In this document: piece by piece, positions 1 to 10,088 of the stretch | How the letters are laid out: the number at the start of each line of letters is the position of its first letter | Numbering within the stretch: the first letter of the stretch is position 1 | Source of the DNA: Clostridium yunnanense | Lineage (GTDB): Bacteria > Bacillota > Clostridia > Clostridiales > Clostridiaceae | Direction of reading: 5' to 3' | Assembly: GCF_016595795.1 (NCBI RefSeq) | Contig: NZ_JAENHN010000045.1 | Span: 1-64,000 of the forward strand | DNA length: 64,000 bases | The notes under the pieces: generated by a model | What the model was told of the DNA's origin: nothing | The model's input: the letters and a program-made list of their open reading frames with translations, nothing else | Databases searched by the model: none | Translations under genes and position numbers: made by a program

Positions 1-204
<204 letters not shown>

Positions 205-348
205 GTTTAATCATAGCTTACTTACTTAGTAAGTCTTTTTTCAAAAGAATTGCTGGTTTAGTTTAAGTCTAATTTTAGACTTTGTTTATCTTCTCTGTTT
301 AATTTTCAAAGACCAAGTTTACTTTGCTGCTTATCTTACAGCTTCTAT

Positions 349-377
349 ATCTTACCATCGTAAGATTTTTTTGTCAA
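349..377 (-). promoter_or_regulatory. rRNA promoter, proximal
   Basis: On the minus strand there is a perfect -35 box TTGACA (372-377), a 17-bp spacer and a -10 box TAAGAT (349-354), about 145 bp upstream of the 16S gene. The spacing is ideal for the vegetative sigma factor, and the location suits an rrn operon promoter. Confidence 0.75.
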
Positions 378-480
378 CACTCATTTTAAAAATTTATTTT
401 CTAAAAACAAACTTTCATTTTTGTGTGTTTGTCTTTCTGCATTGCAGCGACATAACTTATAATAACATATGGTTTTATTA

Positions 481-509
481 TATATAAGGCATAAAACACT
501 GTTAGACAA
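481..509 (-). promoter_or_regulatory. possible upstream rRNA promoter
   Basis: Minus-strand TTGTCT (504-509), 17-bp spacer, TATATA (481-486). Together with the proximal promoter it would give the tandem arrangement common in rrn operons. The match is weaker than the proximal one, so this is tentative. Confidence 0.4.
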
Positions 510-648
510 GACTACTTGTCCATTGTTTAATATTCCTCAGTATTTCACCTTATTCCACAAATTGACACGCCCGGAACTGTTACACCGTAACATAGTCCAT
601 AAATAATATAACTTACTAGCTTTAATCTATGTAAACATATTTTTTATG

Positions 649-691
649 CATCTGCATTTCCGAATGAATATGAAAAAAAATTTGGCAGGCG
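649..691. repeat. hairpin repeat, family B, copy 1
   Basis: A 43-bp stretch that starts CATCTGCATTTCC and ends GGCAGGCG can fold back on itself. The same layout (CATCTGC, TTTCC, A-rich loop, GCAGGTG) occurs at 41989-42028. A weaker relative may lie near 1403-1446. It lies in the non-coding region upstream of the rRNA promoters. Confidence 0.4.
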
Positions 692-706
692 ACACATTTT
701 CTTTTT

Positions 707-901
707 TTACAAATTATCTTCTATATATGTAATTTTCTGTTCAACATATTTTTCTAAATCTTCTAAAATTACTTCTTTCAAGATAGCCGCTGGTATTTTA
801 TCTGAAGTTGTTATCAAAAGACATCCCATTGCTTCACTTTCAATCACATTATATAAAGAACTTCGTAATACTACATTCTTCCAAAAAACAAATTGTAGCA
901 T
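707..901 (-). CDS. small hypothetical protein (doubtful)
   Basis: A 64-residue open frame with no family I recognise. The C-terminal half is acidic and helical-looking (ILKEVILEDLEKYVEQK), which is more protein-like than the average shadow frame, but no ribosome binding site is visible before the ATG. It could be a decayed remnant or chance. Nothing else in the region from 205 to 1448 looks coding. Confidence 0.25.
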   Translation of the reverse strand: MLQFVFWKNVVLRSSLYNVIESEAMGCLLITTSDKIPAAILKEVILEDLEKYVEQKITYIEDNL

Positions 902-1115
902 TTATTAGAACAAAAATTTCTACTTAAGTGATATTCTTCATTTATTATTACATCCATTATATCGTGAATCTTTTTAGGAGCATCCGATATATCCTTATAA
1001 CTTTTAATTTAAAATATATCCCCTTGATCGTTCCAATATATCTAGTTAAGTATACGCTTCATTTATTTATAAAATGTTTACCTTATGATAAATTTTTCTT
1101 ACTTCATAGTTTTAC

Positions 1116-1214
1116 GGAGTCATCACTTCGTGATAAAACTTGTTATATTAAAATCCTCTCACCAGAAGCCGTGAGAGAATTTAAAAATAGATTTCGGTTC
1201 GAAGTGGTACATCC
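1116..1214. repeat. dispersed palindromic element, family A, copy 1
   Basis: About 99 bp with inverted ends (CATCACTTCG at the left, CGAAGTGGTACATCC at the right) and an internal perfect 7-bp hairpin (CTCTCAC / GTGAGAG) followed by TTTAAAAATAGATTTCGG. The same structure recurs at 8001-8098 and 57829-57925, and a decayed 3' half at 47441-47490. It is non-coding; the open frame running through it is not conserved in the other copies. Confidence 0.8.
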
Positions 1215-1447
1215 TTAAAGTAATATACTAAAAACTTCTTAATCAATTTTTTCAACAACAGCAAAACTTGTTCACGAGCCCTAACCGCGCATTTTTCCTA
1301 TAAATTTTTATATTTTTAAAAATATAAAAATTAAAAAGTATAACAATATTTAATTTTTTATATTTGTTATAAAATCAATACATTATCGCAAGCACTTTTT
1401 TACAGATTTGCTTTTCTAAACGTGCATGAGAAAATTTACAGCAAAAT

Positions 1448-1482
1448 AAGTGAGTGGTAATTTATAGATCTCCCACTCACTT
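1448..1482 (-). terminator. terminator of the xylose operon
   Basis: Perfect 10-bp arms AAGTGAGTGG (1448-1457) and CCACTCACTT (1473-1482), followed on the minus strand by a T-rich run. It lies 67 bp after the stop codon of the isomerase gene, the last gene of the operon. Confidence 0.65.
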
Positions 1483-1548
1483 TTAATCTAATCATTGTTA
1501 ATTATGCATATTCTTCTGTACTGTATTATATTGATAATTCTCTGTTTT

Positions 1549-3021
1549 CTATTTATAAGGATTTTCTGTCTTATATAGCATTGCCTTAGGTTGGTTAAAT
1601 CCTACTTCTTTAACGCCTAAATATCTAAATAAGTTGTATATTGCTTTTCCAAAATGTCCAAAAGCAACTGCTCCATGATGTGGGTATCTTCCTTGTATTA
1701 ATACATGTCTATAGAATCTTCCCATTTCAGGAATTGCGAACACCCCTATAGCTCCAAAAGAACGAGTTGCAACAGGTAGAACTTCGCCCTCTGCTACATA
1801 AGCTGTTAGCTCTGCATCTGCATTGCTTTGTAGACGGAAGAAAGTAATGTCGCCAGGTATTATATCTCCTTCTAAAGTTCCTCTTGTTATGTTTGGTTCT
1901 TGATTTGGTTCTAAAGCTCTTGCCATTATCATTTGATTTTTCATAGTTCCACAAGTTAATTTGCAAGCAGCTGTATTTCCACAGTGGAATGCCATAAATG
2001 TGTCCTTTAATGTGTAATCAAACTTCCCTTTTATTTCTGATTCATACATATCCGCAGGAACTGTATTATTTATATCAAGTAGAGTTACAACATCTTGACT
2101 TATACAAGTTCCTATATATTCGCTTAAAGCTCCATAAATATCAACTTCACAAGATACAGGAATACCCATAGCGGTTAAACGGCTGTTTACATAGCATGGC
2201 ACAAAACCAAATTGAGTTTGGAAAGAAGGCCAACATTTATTTGCAAATACAACATATTCCCTTGATCCTTTATGTTCTTCCATCCAGTCTAATAATGTAA
2301 TTTCATATTGAGCAAGCTTTGGAAGGATACCAGGCATTTTATTACCTTCTCCAAGTTCTTTTTCCATACTAGCTATAACTTCTGGTATTCTTGAGTCATT
2401 TGCATGAGCATTATAGGCTGCAAATAAATCCAGTTCTGAATTTTCTTCTATTTCAACACCCAAATTGTATAGTTGCTTAATAGGTGCATTGCAAGCTAAA
2501 AAGTCTTGAGGTCTTGGACCAAATGATATTATTTTCAAGTTATTTAATCCAAGTAATGTATTAGCTACTGGAACAAATTCGGAAATCATTTCTGCAACAT
2601 CTTCTGCAGTACCAACTGGATATTCAGGTATATAGGCTTTTATGTTACGAAGCGCTAAATTGTAGCTTGCATTTAACATTCCACAATATGCATCTCCACG
2701 GCCACCTACAAGGTTATCTCCACTTTCTTCAGAGGCAGCAGCAAACATAACTGGGCCTCCAAATTCTTTTGCAAGTAAAGTTTCTGAAGTTTCTGGCCCA
2801 AAGTTTCCAAGAAAAACAACTAAAGCATTTACGCCTGCTTCTTTAACTTCTGTTAAAGCTTTTCTCATATCTTTTTCATTTTCTACAGTTGTTTGACACT
2901 CAAAAATTTCTCCATTAAATGCTTCTACTACTGCCTTTCTTCTATTAGCTGAAAGTTCCATTGGGAAACAATCTCTACTTACTGCAACAATTCCTAACTT
3001 TACTTTTGGTGTATTATTCAT
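1549..3021 (-). CDS. FucI/AraA-fold sugar isomerase, probable xylose isomerase of the L-fucose-isomerase-like type
   Basis: A 490-residue protein of the L-fucose/L-arabinose isomerase fold. The expected metal and catalytic residues can be placed at Glu292 (SCEVDIYG), Asp316 (LLDINN) and His448/449 (RYPHHGAV). A related protein of C. acetobutylicum, first annotated as L-fucose-isomerase-related, has been identified as its xylose isomerase. Here the gene shares a cluster with xylulokinase, transketolase, transaldolase and a ROK repressor, and there is no fuculose or rhamnulose kinase or aldolase. D-xylose to D-xylulose is therefore the best reading, although L-arabinose or D-arabinose remain possible. 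I chose the ATG at 3021 because GGAGG sits 8 bp before it; the ATG five codons upstream overlaps that site. Last gene of the tal-tkt-DUF4867-isomerase operon. Confidence 0.8.
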   Translation of the reverse strand: MNNTPKVKLGIVAVSRDCFPMELSANRRKAVVEAFNGEIFECQTTVENEKDMRKALTEVKEAGVNALVVFLGNFGPETSETLLAKEFGGPVMFAAASEESGDNLVGGRGDAYCGMLNASYNLALRNIKAYIPEYPVGTAEDVAEMISEFVPVANTLLGLNNLKIISFGPRPQDFLACNAPIKQLYNLGVEIEENSELDLFAAYNAHANDSRIPEVIASMEKELGEGNKMPGILPKLAQYEITLLDWMEEHKGSREYVVFANKCWPSFQTQFGFVPCYVNSRLTAMGIPVSCEVDIYGALSEYIGTCISQDVVTLLDINNTVPADMYESEIKGKFDYTLKDTFMAFHCGNTAACKLTCGTMKNQMIMARALEPNQEPNITRGTLEGDIIPGDITFFRLQSNADAELTAYVAEGEVLPVATRSFGAIGVFAIPEMGRFYRHVLIQGRYPHHGAVAFGHFGKAIYNLFRYLGVKEVGFNQPKAMLYKTENPYK

Positions 3022-3070
3022 TTTTAAATCCTCCATTTTATTTAATTTATTATATTAAATTTTCTTACTA

Positions 3071-3694
3071 TCATTTTATTGAAATATTTTCTCCAACAAG
3101 ACCTATAAAGGCTCCCAGTTCACCTAAATCAGTATCCTTATGTCCAATAAGCCACTTATTTCTTGCAAATAACAAGGCATCTTCATTCACTTTTTCTATC
3201 TTGCGTTCTAAAGGTAGATTAGTATCTTTTGGCAATACAACAACACATCTAAATCCATCTTCCTTAGCATTACAAGGTGCGTAGTGTAGTGTGGTTCCAT
3301 ATACCTCTATAGCTGTTCCTGCTGGAACTAAAAATGCTTCTATTTTAGATGTATCATAGGAGTAATCGTCTTCAATATCCTGCTGACTTCCTATTAAAAG
3401 TACAAGATCTGTTACAGCTATGTTTATTTCTGATGTGCGATGGTATTCTACTGCATTTAGCATATAGTTATTGCCGTTGCAGAAACCTATTTGTATTGGT
3501 AATTCTCCAAATTCTCTTTGTTTTAGTTCTTCTGCTATTGTTAGTGCCTCTAGTTCTTTAACAGATGGCTCATAGATTACATCTTTTGGAAGTGGTGTAT
3601 TTTGCATTTTATCAAGTATTTCTTTGCAATCATAATTCTTTAATATTTGTCCATATTTCTTAAATTCTTTATCATTTACACTTTTAATAATCAT
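3071..3694 (-). CDS. DUF4867 family protein
   Basis: A 207-residue soluble protein that I recognise as DUF4867, a cupin-like family commonly found beside FucI-like isomerases in Firmicutes. The C-terminal half has the pattern of a double-stranded beta-helix (FLVPAGTAIEVYGTTLHYAPC, then FRCVVVLPKDTNLPL), with a histidine and cysteine that could line a pocket. No function is established to my knowledge. Its position 49 bp before the isomerase suggests a role in handling the same sugar, perhaps as a mutarotase or accessory factor, but that is inference. RBS GAAAGGA precedes the ATG. Confidence 0.7.
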   Translation of the reverse strand: MIIKSVNDKEFKKYGQILKNYDCKEILDKMQNTPLPKDVIYEPSVKELEALTIAEELKQREFGELPIQIGFCNGNNYMLNAVEYHRTSEINIAVTDLVLLIGSQQDIEDDYSYDTSKIEAFLVPAGTAIEVYGTTLHYAPCNAKEDGFRCVVVLPKDTNLPLERKIEKVNEDALLFARNKWLIGHKDTDLGELGAFIGLVGENISIK

Positions 3695-3752
3695 ATAGTT
3701 ATTCCTTTCATTTATATATTTATTAAGATTTATTATTTTTTATATTAATGTC

Positions 3753-3816
3753 GAAACTGAGGTACTTCTACAATTAATATTTTGTAAACGGGTAAATTGA
3801 GTCACACCTCAATTTC
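3753..3816 (-). other. intra-operon inverted repeats
   Basis: Between the transketolase and DUF4867 genes there is a perfect hairpin, AAATTGAG (3794-3801) and CTCAATTT (3808-3815). Its right arm can alternatively pair with GAAACTGAGGT (3753-3763). There is no long T run, so it is more likely an mRNA processing or stability element, or a weak attenuator, than a full terminator. Confidence 0.4.
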
Positions 3817-3834
3817 AACAAGGGATCACATTTT

Positions 3835-5850
3835 TTAAACTTTAAATTGGACCTTTACTCCTTTATTTACTACTTTTACTGCCTTATTAACCACATTTTC
3901 TACAGTAAATCCAAATTGCTTAAATAAAGTCTCAGGATTTCCTGATGCTCCGAAAGTATCAAGAGAGATAATTTCTCCATCTATTCCTACGTATTTATGC
4001 CAACCAAAAGAAGTTAATGCTTCAACTGCAACTCTAGCTCTAACTGATGTTGGCATAACTGATTCTTTATATTCTTCACCTTGAGCTTCAAAAACTTCAA
4101 AGCTTGGTATACTTATAACTCTTGCATCTATACCTTTTGCCTCTAATTCTTCTGCAGCTTTAAATATAAGTTCTACCTCTGATCCAGAAGCCATTAGAAG
4201 CACATCTGGAACAGAATTTTTAGAATCTTTAAGTATATATCCACCCTTTAAGGCTCTCTTTGCACAGCCATCATATAGTGGTAATTTCTGTCTAGTTAAT
4301 ACTAGTGATGTTGGAGTAGTACCATTAGTTACAGCATAATACCAAGCTGCAGCTGTTTCTTTTGAGTCTGCTGGTCTATATACTGTCATGTTTGGCATAC
4401 TTCTAAGACTTGCTAATTGTTCAATTGGCTGATGTGTTGGTCCATCTTCTCCAACTCCTATACTGTCATGAGTTAATACATATGCTATTGGAAGCTTCAT
4501 CAAAGAAGATAATCTCATAGCTCCCTTCATATAATCACTGAATACAAAGAAGGTTGCACAGAATACTTTAAGTCCACCATGAGCATATATACCATTTACA
4601 ATAGCCGCCATAGCATGTTCTCTTACTCCAAAGTGAAGGTTTTTGCCACTTCTATGTTCTGCTGAAAAATCGCCTTTACCTGCCATATATGTTTTATTTG
4701 AAGGCGCAAGATCTGCTGAACCTCCTATAAAATTAGGAATTAAATTTGCTAATCTATTTATAAGAATTCCTGAAGATTCTCTAGTAGCCATGGCTTTATT
4801 AAAGCTCCAAAAATCTTCGTTATTTAACAATTCTTCTTTATTAATTTCATCACTGATCCATCTCATATACTCTTCTGCTAGTTCTGGATATACTACAGAA
4901 TACTCCCTGAACAATTCATTCCAACCCTCTTCTTTAGCTATGCCCTTCTCTATATGTGCATTCATATTTGAATATACTTCAGCTGGGACATAGAATGGAG
5001 TTTCAGTATTCCAACCTAAGTTTTCTTTCATTGCTAGTACATTCTCAGTACCTAGAGGCTCACCGTGAGCTGATGCTTTTCCTTGCTTAGCCGGACAGCC
5101 AAATCCTATTTGATTTTTAACTATTATTATCGATGGTCTTGAAACTTCAGCTCTTGCTATATCAATAGCCTTTTCAATTGAATCAATGTCATTTCCATCA
5201 GTAACATGTAGTACTTGCCATCCATAAGATTCATATCTTTTAGCTACGTCTTCTTTAAAGGCTATATCTGTATTCCCTTCTATTGATATGTTATTTGAAT
5301 CATATAATACTATTAGCTTGCCTAGACCTAGAGTACCTGCAAGAGAAGATGCTTCTCCAGAGATGCCTTCCATTAGACATCCATCTCCTGCTATGGCATA
5401 GGTATAATGATCCACTACATTAAATCCAGGTTTATTAAACTTTTCTGCAAGGTGTGCTTCTGCTATAGCCATTCCTACTGCATTGCATACGCCTTGTCCA
5501 AGTGGTCCTGTTGTTATCTCAACACCTTTTGTATGACCATATTCAGGATGACCTGGAGTTAAGCTTCCTACTTGTCTAAAATTTTTAATATCTTCAATTG
5601 TTATTCCATAGCCAAATAGGTGAAGTAGAGAATACTCTAACATTGAACCGTGGCCTGCCGATAATACAAATCTATCTCTATTATCCCATCTTGGATTTTT
5701 CCCATTATGATTCATCTTTGTCCATAAAGTAAATGCCATGGTAGCTGCGCCTAAAGGAAGTCCAGGATGCCCTGATTTTGATTTTTCTATTGCATCTGCC
5801 GAAAGCACTCTTATTGCATTGATTGATAACTTATCTAATTCTCTATTCAT
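3835..5850 (-). CDS. tkt: transketolase
   Basis: A 671-residue, full-length transketolase, a thiamine diphosphate enzyme that moves two-carbon ketol units between pentose and hexose phosphates. Visible hallmarks are the N-terminal [11 protein letters not shown] and [12 protein letters not shown], the TPP/Mg motif [18 protein letters not shown] (about 155-172), the catalytic-Glu region [12 protein letters not shown] and the C-terminal SFGWHKYVG. The start follows AGGAGG and lies 9 bp after the transaldolase stop, so the two are co-transcribed. With the transaldolase it carries xylulose 5-phosphate into glycolysis. Confidence 0.97.
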   Translation of the reverse strand: MNRELDKLSINAIRVLSADAIEKSKSGHPGLPLGAATMAFTLWTKMNHNGKNPRWDNRDRFVLSAGHGSMLEYSLLHLFGYGITIEDIKNFRQVGSLTPGHPEYGHTKGVEITTGPLGQGVCNAVGMAIAEAHLAEKFNKPGFNVVDHYTYAIAGDGCLMEGISGEASSLAGTLGLGKLIVLYDSNNISIEGNTDIAFKEDVAKRYESYGWQVLHVTDGNDIDSIEKAIDIARAEVSRPSIIIVKNQIGFGCPAKQGKASAHGEPLGTENVLAMKENLGWNTETPFYVPAEVYSNMNAHIEKGIAKEEGWNELFREYSVVYPELAEEYMRWISDEINKEELLNNEDFWSFNKAMATRESSGILINRLANLIPNFIGGSADLAPSNKTYMAGKGDFSAEHRSGKNLHFGVREHAMAAIVNGIYAHGGLKVFCATFFVFSDYMKGAMRLSSLMKLPIAYVLTHDSIGVGEDGPTHQPIEQLASLRSMPNMTVYRPADSKETAAAWYYAVTNGTTPTSLVLTRQKLPLYDGCAKRALKGGYILKDSKNSVPDVLLMASGSEVELIFKAAEELEAKGIDARVISIPSFEVFEAQGEEYKESVMPTSVRARVAVEALTSFGWHKYVGIDGEIISLDTFGASGNPETLFKQFGFTVENVVNKAVKVVNKGVKVQFKV

Positions 5851-5859
5851 TATATCCTC

Positions 5860-6507
5860 CTACTTTCCGAAAGCTGCTGCCCAGTCTGCTTTAAATTTTT
5901 CTAACCCTTGATCTGTTAATGGATGCTTGACCATCTGAAGTACTAAACTGTGAGGAACAGTTGCTATATGTGCACCTGCCTTTGCAGCTTGTATAACATG
6001 AATTGGATTTCTAACACTTGCCGCAATTATCTTTGTATCTATACAATGAATATCAAATATTTCTGCTATATCTCTAACAAGTTCCATTCCATCCATTGAT
6101 ATATCATCTATTCTTCCAAGGAAAGGACTTACATAAGTTGCTCCTGCATTTGCTGCAAGTAAGGCTTGGGTTACCGAGAATATTAAAGTCACATTTGTTT
6201 TTATATCTTCACTTGCTAAAACCTTCGTTGCTGCTAGCCCTTCTTCCGTCATTGGAATCTTTACTATCATATTTTTATGAATTGCAGCTATTTCTCTACC
6301 TTCTCTTACCATACCTTCTGCATCTTCACTAACTACTTCTCCGCTTATTGGTCCTTCAACTATTTCAGTAATCTCTTTTATAACCTCAGTGAAGTCTCTT
6401 CCTTCTTTTGCTATAAGCGATGGGTTTGTCGTAACTCCGCAAATTACTCCCATTCTATTTGCCTGCTTAATATGCTCTACATTTGCTGTGTCTAAATAAA
6501 ACTTCAT
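5860..6507 (-). CDS. tal: transaldolase, small (TalC/Fsa-like) type
   Basis: A 215-residue member of the small transaldolase/Fsa family. The Schiff-base lysine is Lys83 (IVKIPMT). Two specificity positions are transaldolase-like: Glu57 where fructose-6-phosphate aldolases have Gln, and Phe in [10 protein letters not shown] where Fsa has Tyr. This distinguishes it from the Fsa paralogue at 51696-52373. The ATG at 6507 is preceded by GAGGAGG; a longer frame upstream has no RBS. First gene of the four-gene pentose-phosphate operon, with a repressor-like site at 6556-6582. Confidence 0.93.
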   Translation of the reverse strand: MKFYLDTANVEHIKQANRMGVICGVTTNPSLIAKEGRDFTEVIKEITEIVEGPISGEVVSEDAEGMVREGREIAAIHKNMIVKIPMTEEGLAATKVLASEDIKTNVTLIFSVTQALLAANAGATYVSPFLGRIDDISMDGMELVRDIAEIFDIHCIDTKIIAASVRNPIHVIQAAKAGAHIATVPHSLVLQMVKHPLTDQGLEKFKADWAAAFGK

Positions 6508-6555
6508 TTTTAATCTCTCCTCCTCGTATCTTTTCACTACAAAACTTCTTCAACT

Positions 6556-6582
6556 ACTTTTTAAAATTTATTTAATAAGTTT
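6556..6582 (-). promoter_or_regulatory. probable XylR (ROK) operator before tal-tkt
   Basis: A 27-bp site that matches 25 of 27 positions of the sequence at 10062-10088 before xylB. Its core on the minus strand, AAACTTATTAAATAA, is part of a near-perfect 19-bp palindrome (6564-6582, half-site AAAYTTATT). It lies about 50 bp upstream of the tal start codon, between the ROK repressor gene and its presumed target operon. Confidence 0.65.
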
Positions 6583-6711
6583 TCAAAATACTGGGCTTCC
6601 AACTGAAATAGGATTTATAAATATTGTTCTTGCCTTGAAATATATACTAAATATAATATTTATATAAACCTAATTTCTATATAGAAACCCGTTTGTATAT
6701 TAACTTTTCAA

Positions 6712-7860
6712 TTATTTAATTAACAAGAATTCCTCTATTGGCATCATTGCTGCTCCCAAAAGGTAAGATTCTTTAAAATTAGCTAATTTAATATTACAAT
6801 TATTTTCATTGGTAAAGGAATTGTCTTTATACGCGCTTTCTCTTAGTATAGCCATCTTATCTTTCAGTAAACTATTTATATCTCCACCTACTACTATGCA
6901 GCTAGGATCTAATATCATAATTAAGCTTGAAATACCAATTCCTAGAATGCCTAAATATTCTTCTAAAACTTTTATTGCAAGTTCATTATGTTGACTATAT
7001 TCTTCTTCAAACTCATATATGTCATAAATAGGTGTTTCAGCTATTTCATTATAATTCTCAATTAAAGAATTCATTGATGTATAGGCTTCAAGACATCCAT
7101 TTGCACCACACTTGCATTTTTTACCGTTAATAGATATTTTAATATGTCCTAGTTCTCCAGATGAATTGTTGTCACCTCTATATATTTTCCTATCAATTAC
7201 TATGCCGAGGCCTAATCCATCTGTTATTGAAACATAAAGTAGATTTTTTAGCATATCTTTTCTATTCAAAAATTCATAATAAGCTGATAGATTTGCTTCA
7301 TTATCTACATAAATAGGAACATTCAAATACAAAAATTTCTCCTTTAAGTTGAAGTCCTTTGCTTCTAGAAGGTACGCATATTTAATAATCCCCTTCTCAA
7401 AATCTACAGTTCCCGGGACTGAAAATACTATACCTAACAATTTTTTATCATTAAGCTCATATTTTTTCATAATAAACTCTAAGTTTTCTTTGATTATGGC
7501 AATAAGTTCTTCCATTCCACTGTTTTTATGTCTGATTCTTATATTATCAATAATCTCTCTTTTTAAATTAACTAAAGATATCTTAATGTGATTTGGTGTT
7601 AATGCAACTCCAATAGAATATCTGCAATTTTCGTTTAGCTTAATAGCAATTGCCTTTCTTCCACCAGTTGACTCTAAAGATCTTACATCTTCTACAATAC
7701 CTTCACTTTTTAATTCTGTTATATTTGTAGAAACTGTAGTTATACTTATATCTAATATCCTTGAAATATCAAGTTTTGTGATTTCATTTCTTTCTAATAA
7801 TAGCCCAATTATCTTTTTTCTGTTTGTCTCTTTAATTTTACTATGGTTCACTTCTATCAA
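6712..7860 (-). CDS. xylR: ROK family transcriptional repressor, probable XylR
   Basis: N-terminal winged helix (TKLDISRILDISITTVSTNITEL) followed by a ROK sugar-kinase-like domain. The ROK domain has the zinc motif CKCGANGCLEAY and the C-terminal DPSCIVVGGDI. Such proteins repress sugar genes and release DNA on binding the sugar. The gene lies between xylB and tal, both preceded by the same palindrome, so self-contained control of xylose genes is likely. Start is uncertain: the frame is open from 7896, but GAGAGGAG is placed for a TTG at 7860, which gives an N-terminus (LIEVNHSKIKETN) of normal ROK length. Confidence 0.85.
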   Translation of the reverse strand: MIEVNHSKIKETNRKKIIGLLLERNEITKLDISRILDISITTVSTNITELKSEGIVEDVRSLESTGGRKAIAIKLNENCRYSIGVALTPNHIKISLVNLKREIIDNIRIRHKNSGMEELIAIIKENLEFIMKKYELNDKKLLGIVFSVPGTVDFEKGIIKYAYLLEAKDFNLKEKFLYLNVPIYVDNEANLSAYYEFLNRKDMLKNLLYVSITDGLGLGIVIDRKIYRGDNNSSGELGHIKISINGKKCKCGANGCLEAYTSMNSLIENYNEIAETPIYDIYEFEEEYSQHNELAIKVLEEYLGILGIGISSLIMILDPSCIVVGGDINSLLKDKMAILRESAYKDNSFTNENNCNIKLANFKESYLLGAAMMPIEEFLLIK

Positions 7861-8000
7861 ATCTGAAAATACTCCTCTCAAATAACATATAAACAATGGT
7901 AGTTTAAGAAAAATAACACTGTTCTACGTTGTTAAATTGTTGCAACTTATGGATTATAAATTCTGCTATTCATTTACTATAATAACTAAACATCCATTAT

Positions 8001-8098
8001 AGATGAATCACTTCGTAATAAAATTTATTATTTCTAAATTCTCTCACCAGAATCTGTGAGAGTTTTAAAAATAGATTTCGGATCGAAGTGGTTCATCT
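8001..8098. repeat. dispersed palindromic element, family A, copy 2
   Basis: 98 bp with nearly perfect inverted ends, AGATGAATCACTTCG and CGAAGTGGTTCATCT, and the internal hairpin CTCTCAC / GTGAGAG. It is the best preserved copy and sits in the 540-bp gap between xylR and xylB. Confidence 0.85.
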
Positions 8099-8401
8099 TT
8101 AATTCATTTTTGCTTAAAAATCATCAAAAATCAAGTGTTTTAGACATTATAAAACATGCTATTTCAGTATTAGAGCTAAAAACTATCCTTAAACTTAGTT
8201 ATATTATTTGAAGATGTCTCTAATTCTCTTAGTACATATGATCTCTTGATGTACTACTTTAATAAAGTATTTATATTTTTAAATTTAAGTAATTATAAAT
8301 ATAACAGTTCCATATCAAATCTAAATTGATAATTGATTTAACGTCAATAGTTAACAGATTTGCAGCTAGTTTTATAACATAGAACCGAAATATCTATATA
8401 T
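8099..8401. other. intergenic, nothing recognised
   Basis: A+T-rich region between the family A repeat and the end of xylB. I see no reading frame, clear hairpin with T tract, or promoter that I would defend. Confidence 0.5.
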
Positions 8402-9904
8402 TTAAAATCCCTTTATTCTAGGATAAGCTGAATTATATGCTTGATATACCTTTGTGTATATTTCTTTTAAATCTAAATTAGGTTCTACTTTTGAATTACT
8501 CTTTACAATTTTCCTACATGCATCTTCTACTGAATCGTATATTCCAACTCCAACACCTGCTAATATTGCTACACCTAAAGCTCCACCTTCTGAAGCCTTA
8601 ACTGTATTTAATGAATATTGGAAAATATCAGCTAATATCTGTCTCCACACACTACTTTCTGCTCCACCACCACTTACTCTAATTTCATCTATTTTTACAT
8701 CCATGTCTTCTATTAGATCGAGGCAATTTTTAAGACTGAAACTTACACCTTCTATGATACTTCTAACAAAATCTTCATGATTATTTATAAGTGATACTCC
8801 TAAAAATGCACCTTTTACATTAGGATCTATATGTGGTGTTCTTTCACCCATAAGATATGGCAGATAAACTATGCCATTAGATCCTGGATTTGATTTCGAT
8901 GCTTTTTCAGTTAATAAATCATATATATTAACTCCTAATTTTTCGCTATCTTCTACTTCTTTTGCACAGAAAGTTCTCTTAAACCAGTTTAAGGACAGTC
9001 CAGCACCTTGAGTAACCCCCATTATATGCCACTTATTAGGTACTGCATGGCATAAAGTATGAACTCTTCCTTCCTTATCAAACCTAGGTGAATCTGTTGC
9101 TGCAAAAACAACTCCTGATGTACCTATTGTTGTTGATATTGTTCCTTCACTCACTATTCCATTTCCTATTGCTCCAGCAGCTTGATCTCCTGCTCCACCA
9201 ACCACAGGTGTACCTTGTGCTAAATTAGTTAATTTTGCCGCATCCTCCGAAACATGTCCACTTACGACTATTGATTCATACACATCTGCTAATATGTTCT
9301 TATCTATACTTAAATCTTTAAGAAGTTCTTCACTCCAATTTCTTGTATTAATATCTAGCATCTGCATACCACTTGCATCTGAAACTTCCGTAGCAAATAC
9401 ATTTGTTAGCTTAAATCTTATATAATCTTTTGGAAGAAGAATCTTATATATCTTTTCATAATTATCAGGTTCATTGTTCCTAACCCACAATAACTTGGAA
9501 AGTGTAAATCCAGTTAAAGCTGGATTTCCTGTTATCTTGATCAATCTTTCTTTTCCTATAACTTCAGTCATGTAATCACATTCTTTTTCTGTTCTTTGAT
9601 CACACCATATTATAGAATTTCTTATAACCTCATTGTCCTTATCTACTAAAACAAGTCCATGCATTTGACCACTTAAGCCAATTCCCTTTATATCATCAGT
9701 TTGTACACCACTTTTTTCTATTACATCTCTGATACCTTTAACACATGCTTCCCACCAATCTTCAGGATTTTGTTCTGCCCAGCCTACTTGTGGTTGAAAC
9801 AACTCGTATTCATAGGTTGCAGTCTTTATAGTGTTTCCCTCTTCATCAAATAAAGCTGTTTTAGTTCCTGATGTTCCAATGTCCAAACCTAATAGATATC
9901 TCAT
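8402..9904 (-). CDS. xylB: xylulokinase
   Basis: A 500-residue FGGY-family kinase that phosphorylates D-xylulose to xylulose 5-phosphate. The N-terminal phosphate loop LGLDIGTSGTKTALFD, the substrate region SGQMHGLVLVD, WCDQRT and the catalytic-Asp block VVGGAGDQAAGAIGNG are all present, as is the C-terminal ATP site SGGGAESSVW. The length fits the family. It is transcribed alone from a promoter at 10089-10117 with an operator directly downstream, 500 bp before the repressor gene. Confidence 0.95.
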   Translation of the reverse strand: MRYLLGLDIGTSGTKTALFDEEGNTIKTATYEYELFQPQVGWAEQNPEDWWEACVKGIRDVIEKSGVQTDDIKGIGLSGQMHGLVLVDKDNEVIRNSIIWCDQRTEKECDYMTEVIGKERLIKITGNPALTGFTLSKLLWVRNNEPDNYEKIYKILLPKDYIRFKLTNVFATEVSDASGMQMLDINTRNWSEELLKDLSIDKNILADVYESIVVSGHVSEDAAKLTNLAQGTPVVGGAGDQAAGAIGNGIVSEGTISTTIGTSGVVFAATDSPRFDKEGRVHTLCHAVPNKWHIMGVTQGAGLSLNWFKRTFCAKEVEDSEKLGVNIYDLLTEKASKSNPGSNGIVYLPYLMGERTPHIDPNVKGAFLGVSLINNHEDFVRSIIEGVSFSLKNCLDLIEDMDVKIDEIRVSGGGAESSVWRQILADIFQYSLNTVKASEGGALGVAILAGVGVGIYDSVEDACRKIVKSNSKVEPNLDLKEIYTKVYQAYNSAYPRIKGF

Positions 9905-10061
9905 ATTCTACTCTCCAATCTTAATAATTAGTTTTTCTTACATATTATTTAGTTTCTTCTCCTTAATTTACCATCTTCTATAAACATTATTGGATTTGAA
10001 CTATATCTCTTTACTTTCATACTCTTGTGAAATTTATTCTTTTTAATCTGCATTTAAAATA

Positions 10062-10088
10062 ACTTTTTAAATGTTATTTAATAAGTTT
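10062..10088 (-). promoter_or_regulatory. probable XylR (ROK) operator before xylB
   Basis: Matches the tal site at 25 of 27 positions. The core AAACTTATTAAATAA starts directly after the -10 box of the xylB promoter, so a bound repressor would cover the transcription start. This placement is typical of repressor operators. Confidence 0.7.

Noticed and set aside
928-1218. Plus-strand frame encoding a 96-residue hydrophobic peptide
   Set aside because: Its second half runs through the family A repeat, there is no RBS, and the other repeat copies do not keep the frame.
1727-1966. 79-codon frame on the same strand as the isomerase gene
   Set aside because: Out-of-frame shadow inside a clearly coding gene, with no RBS.
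2961-3284. Plus-strand frame across the isomerase/DUF4867 junction
   Set aside because: Antisense to two well-supported genes and low-complexity in composition.
3782-3795. TGTAAACGGGTAAA as a second cre site
   Set aside because: Two mismatches at conserved positions and a location inside an operon; too weak to list.
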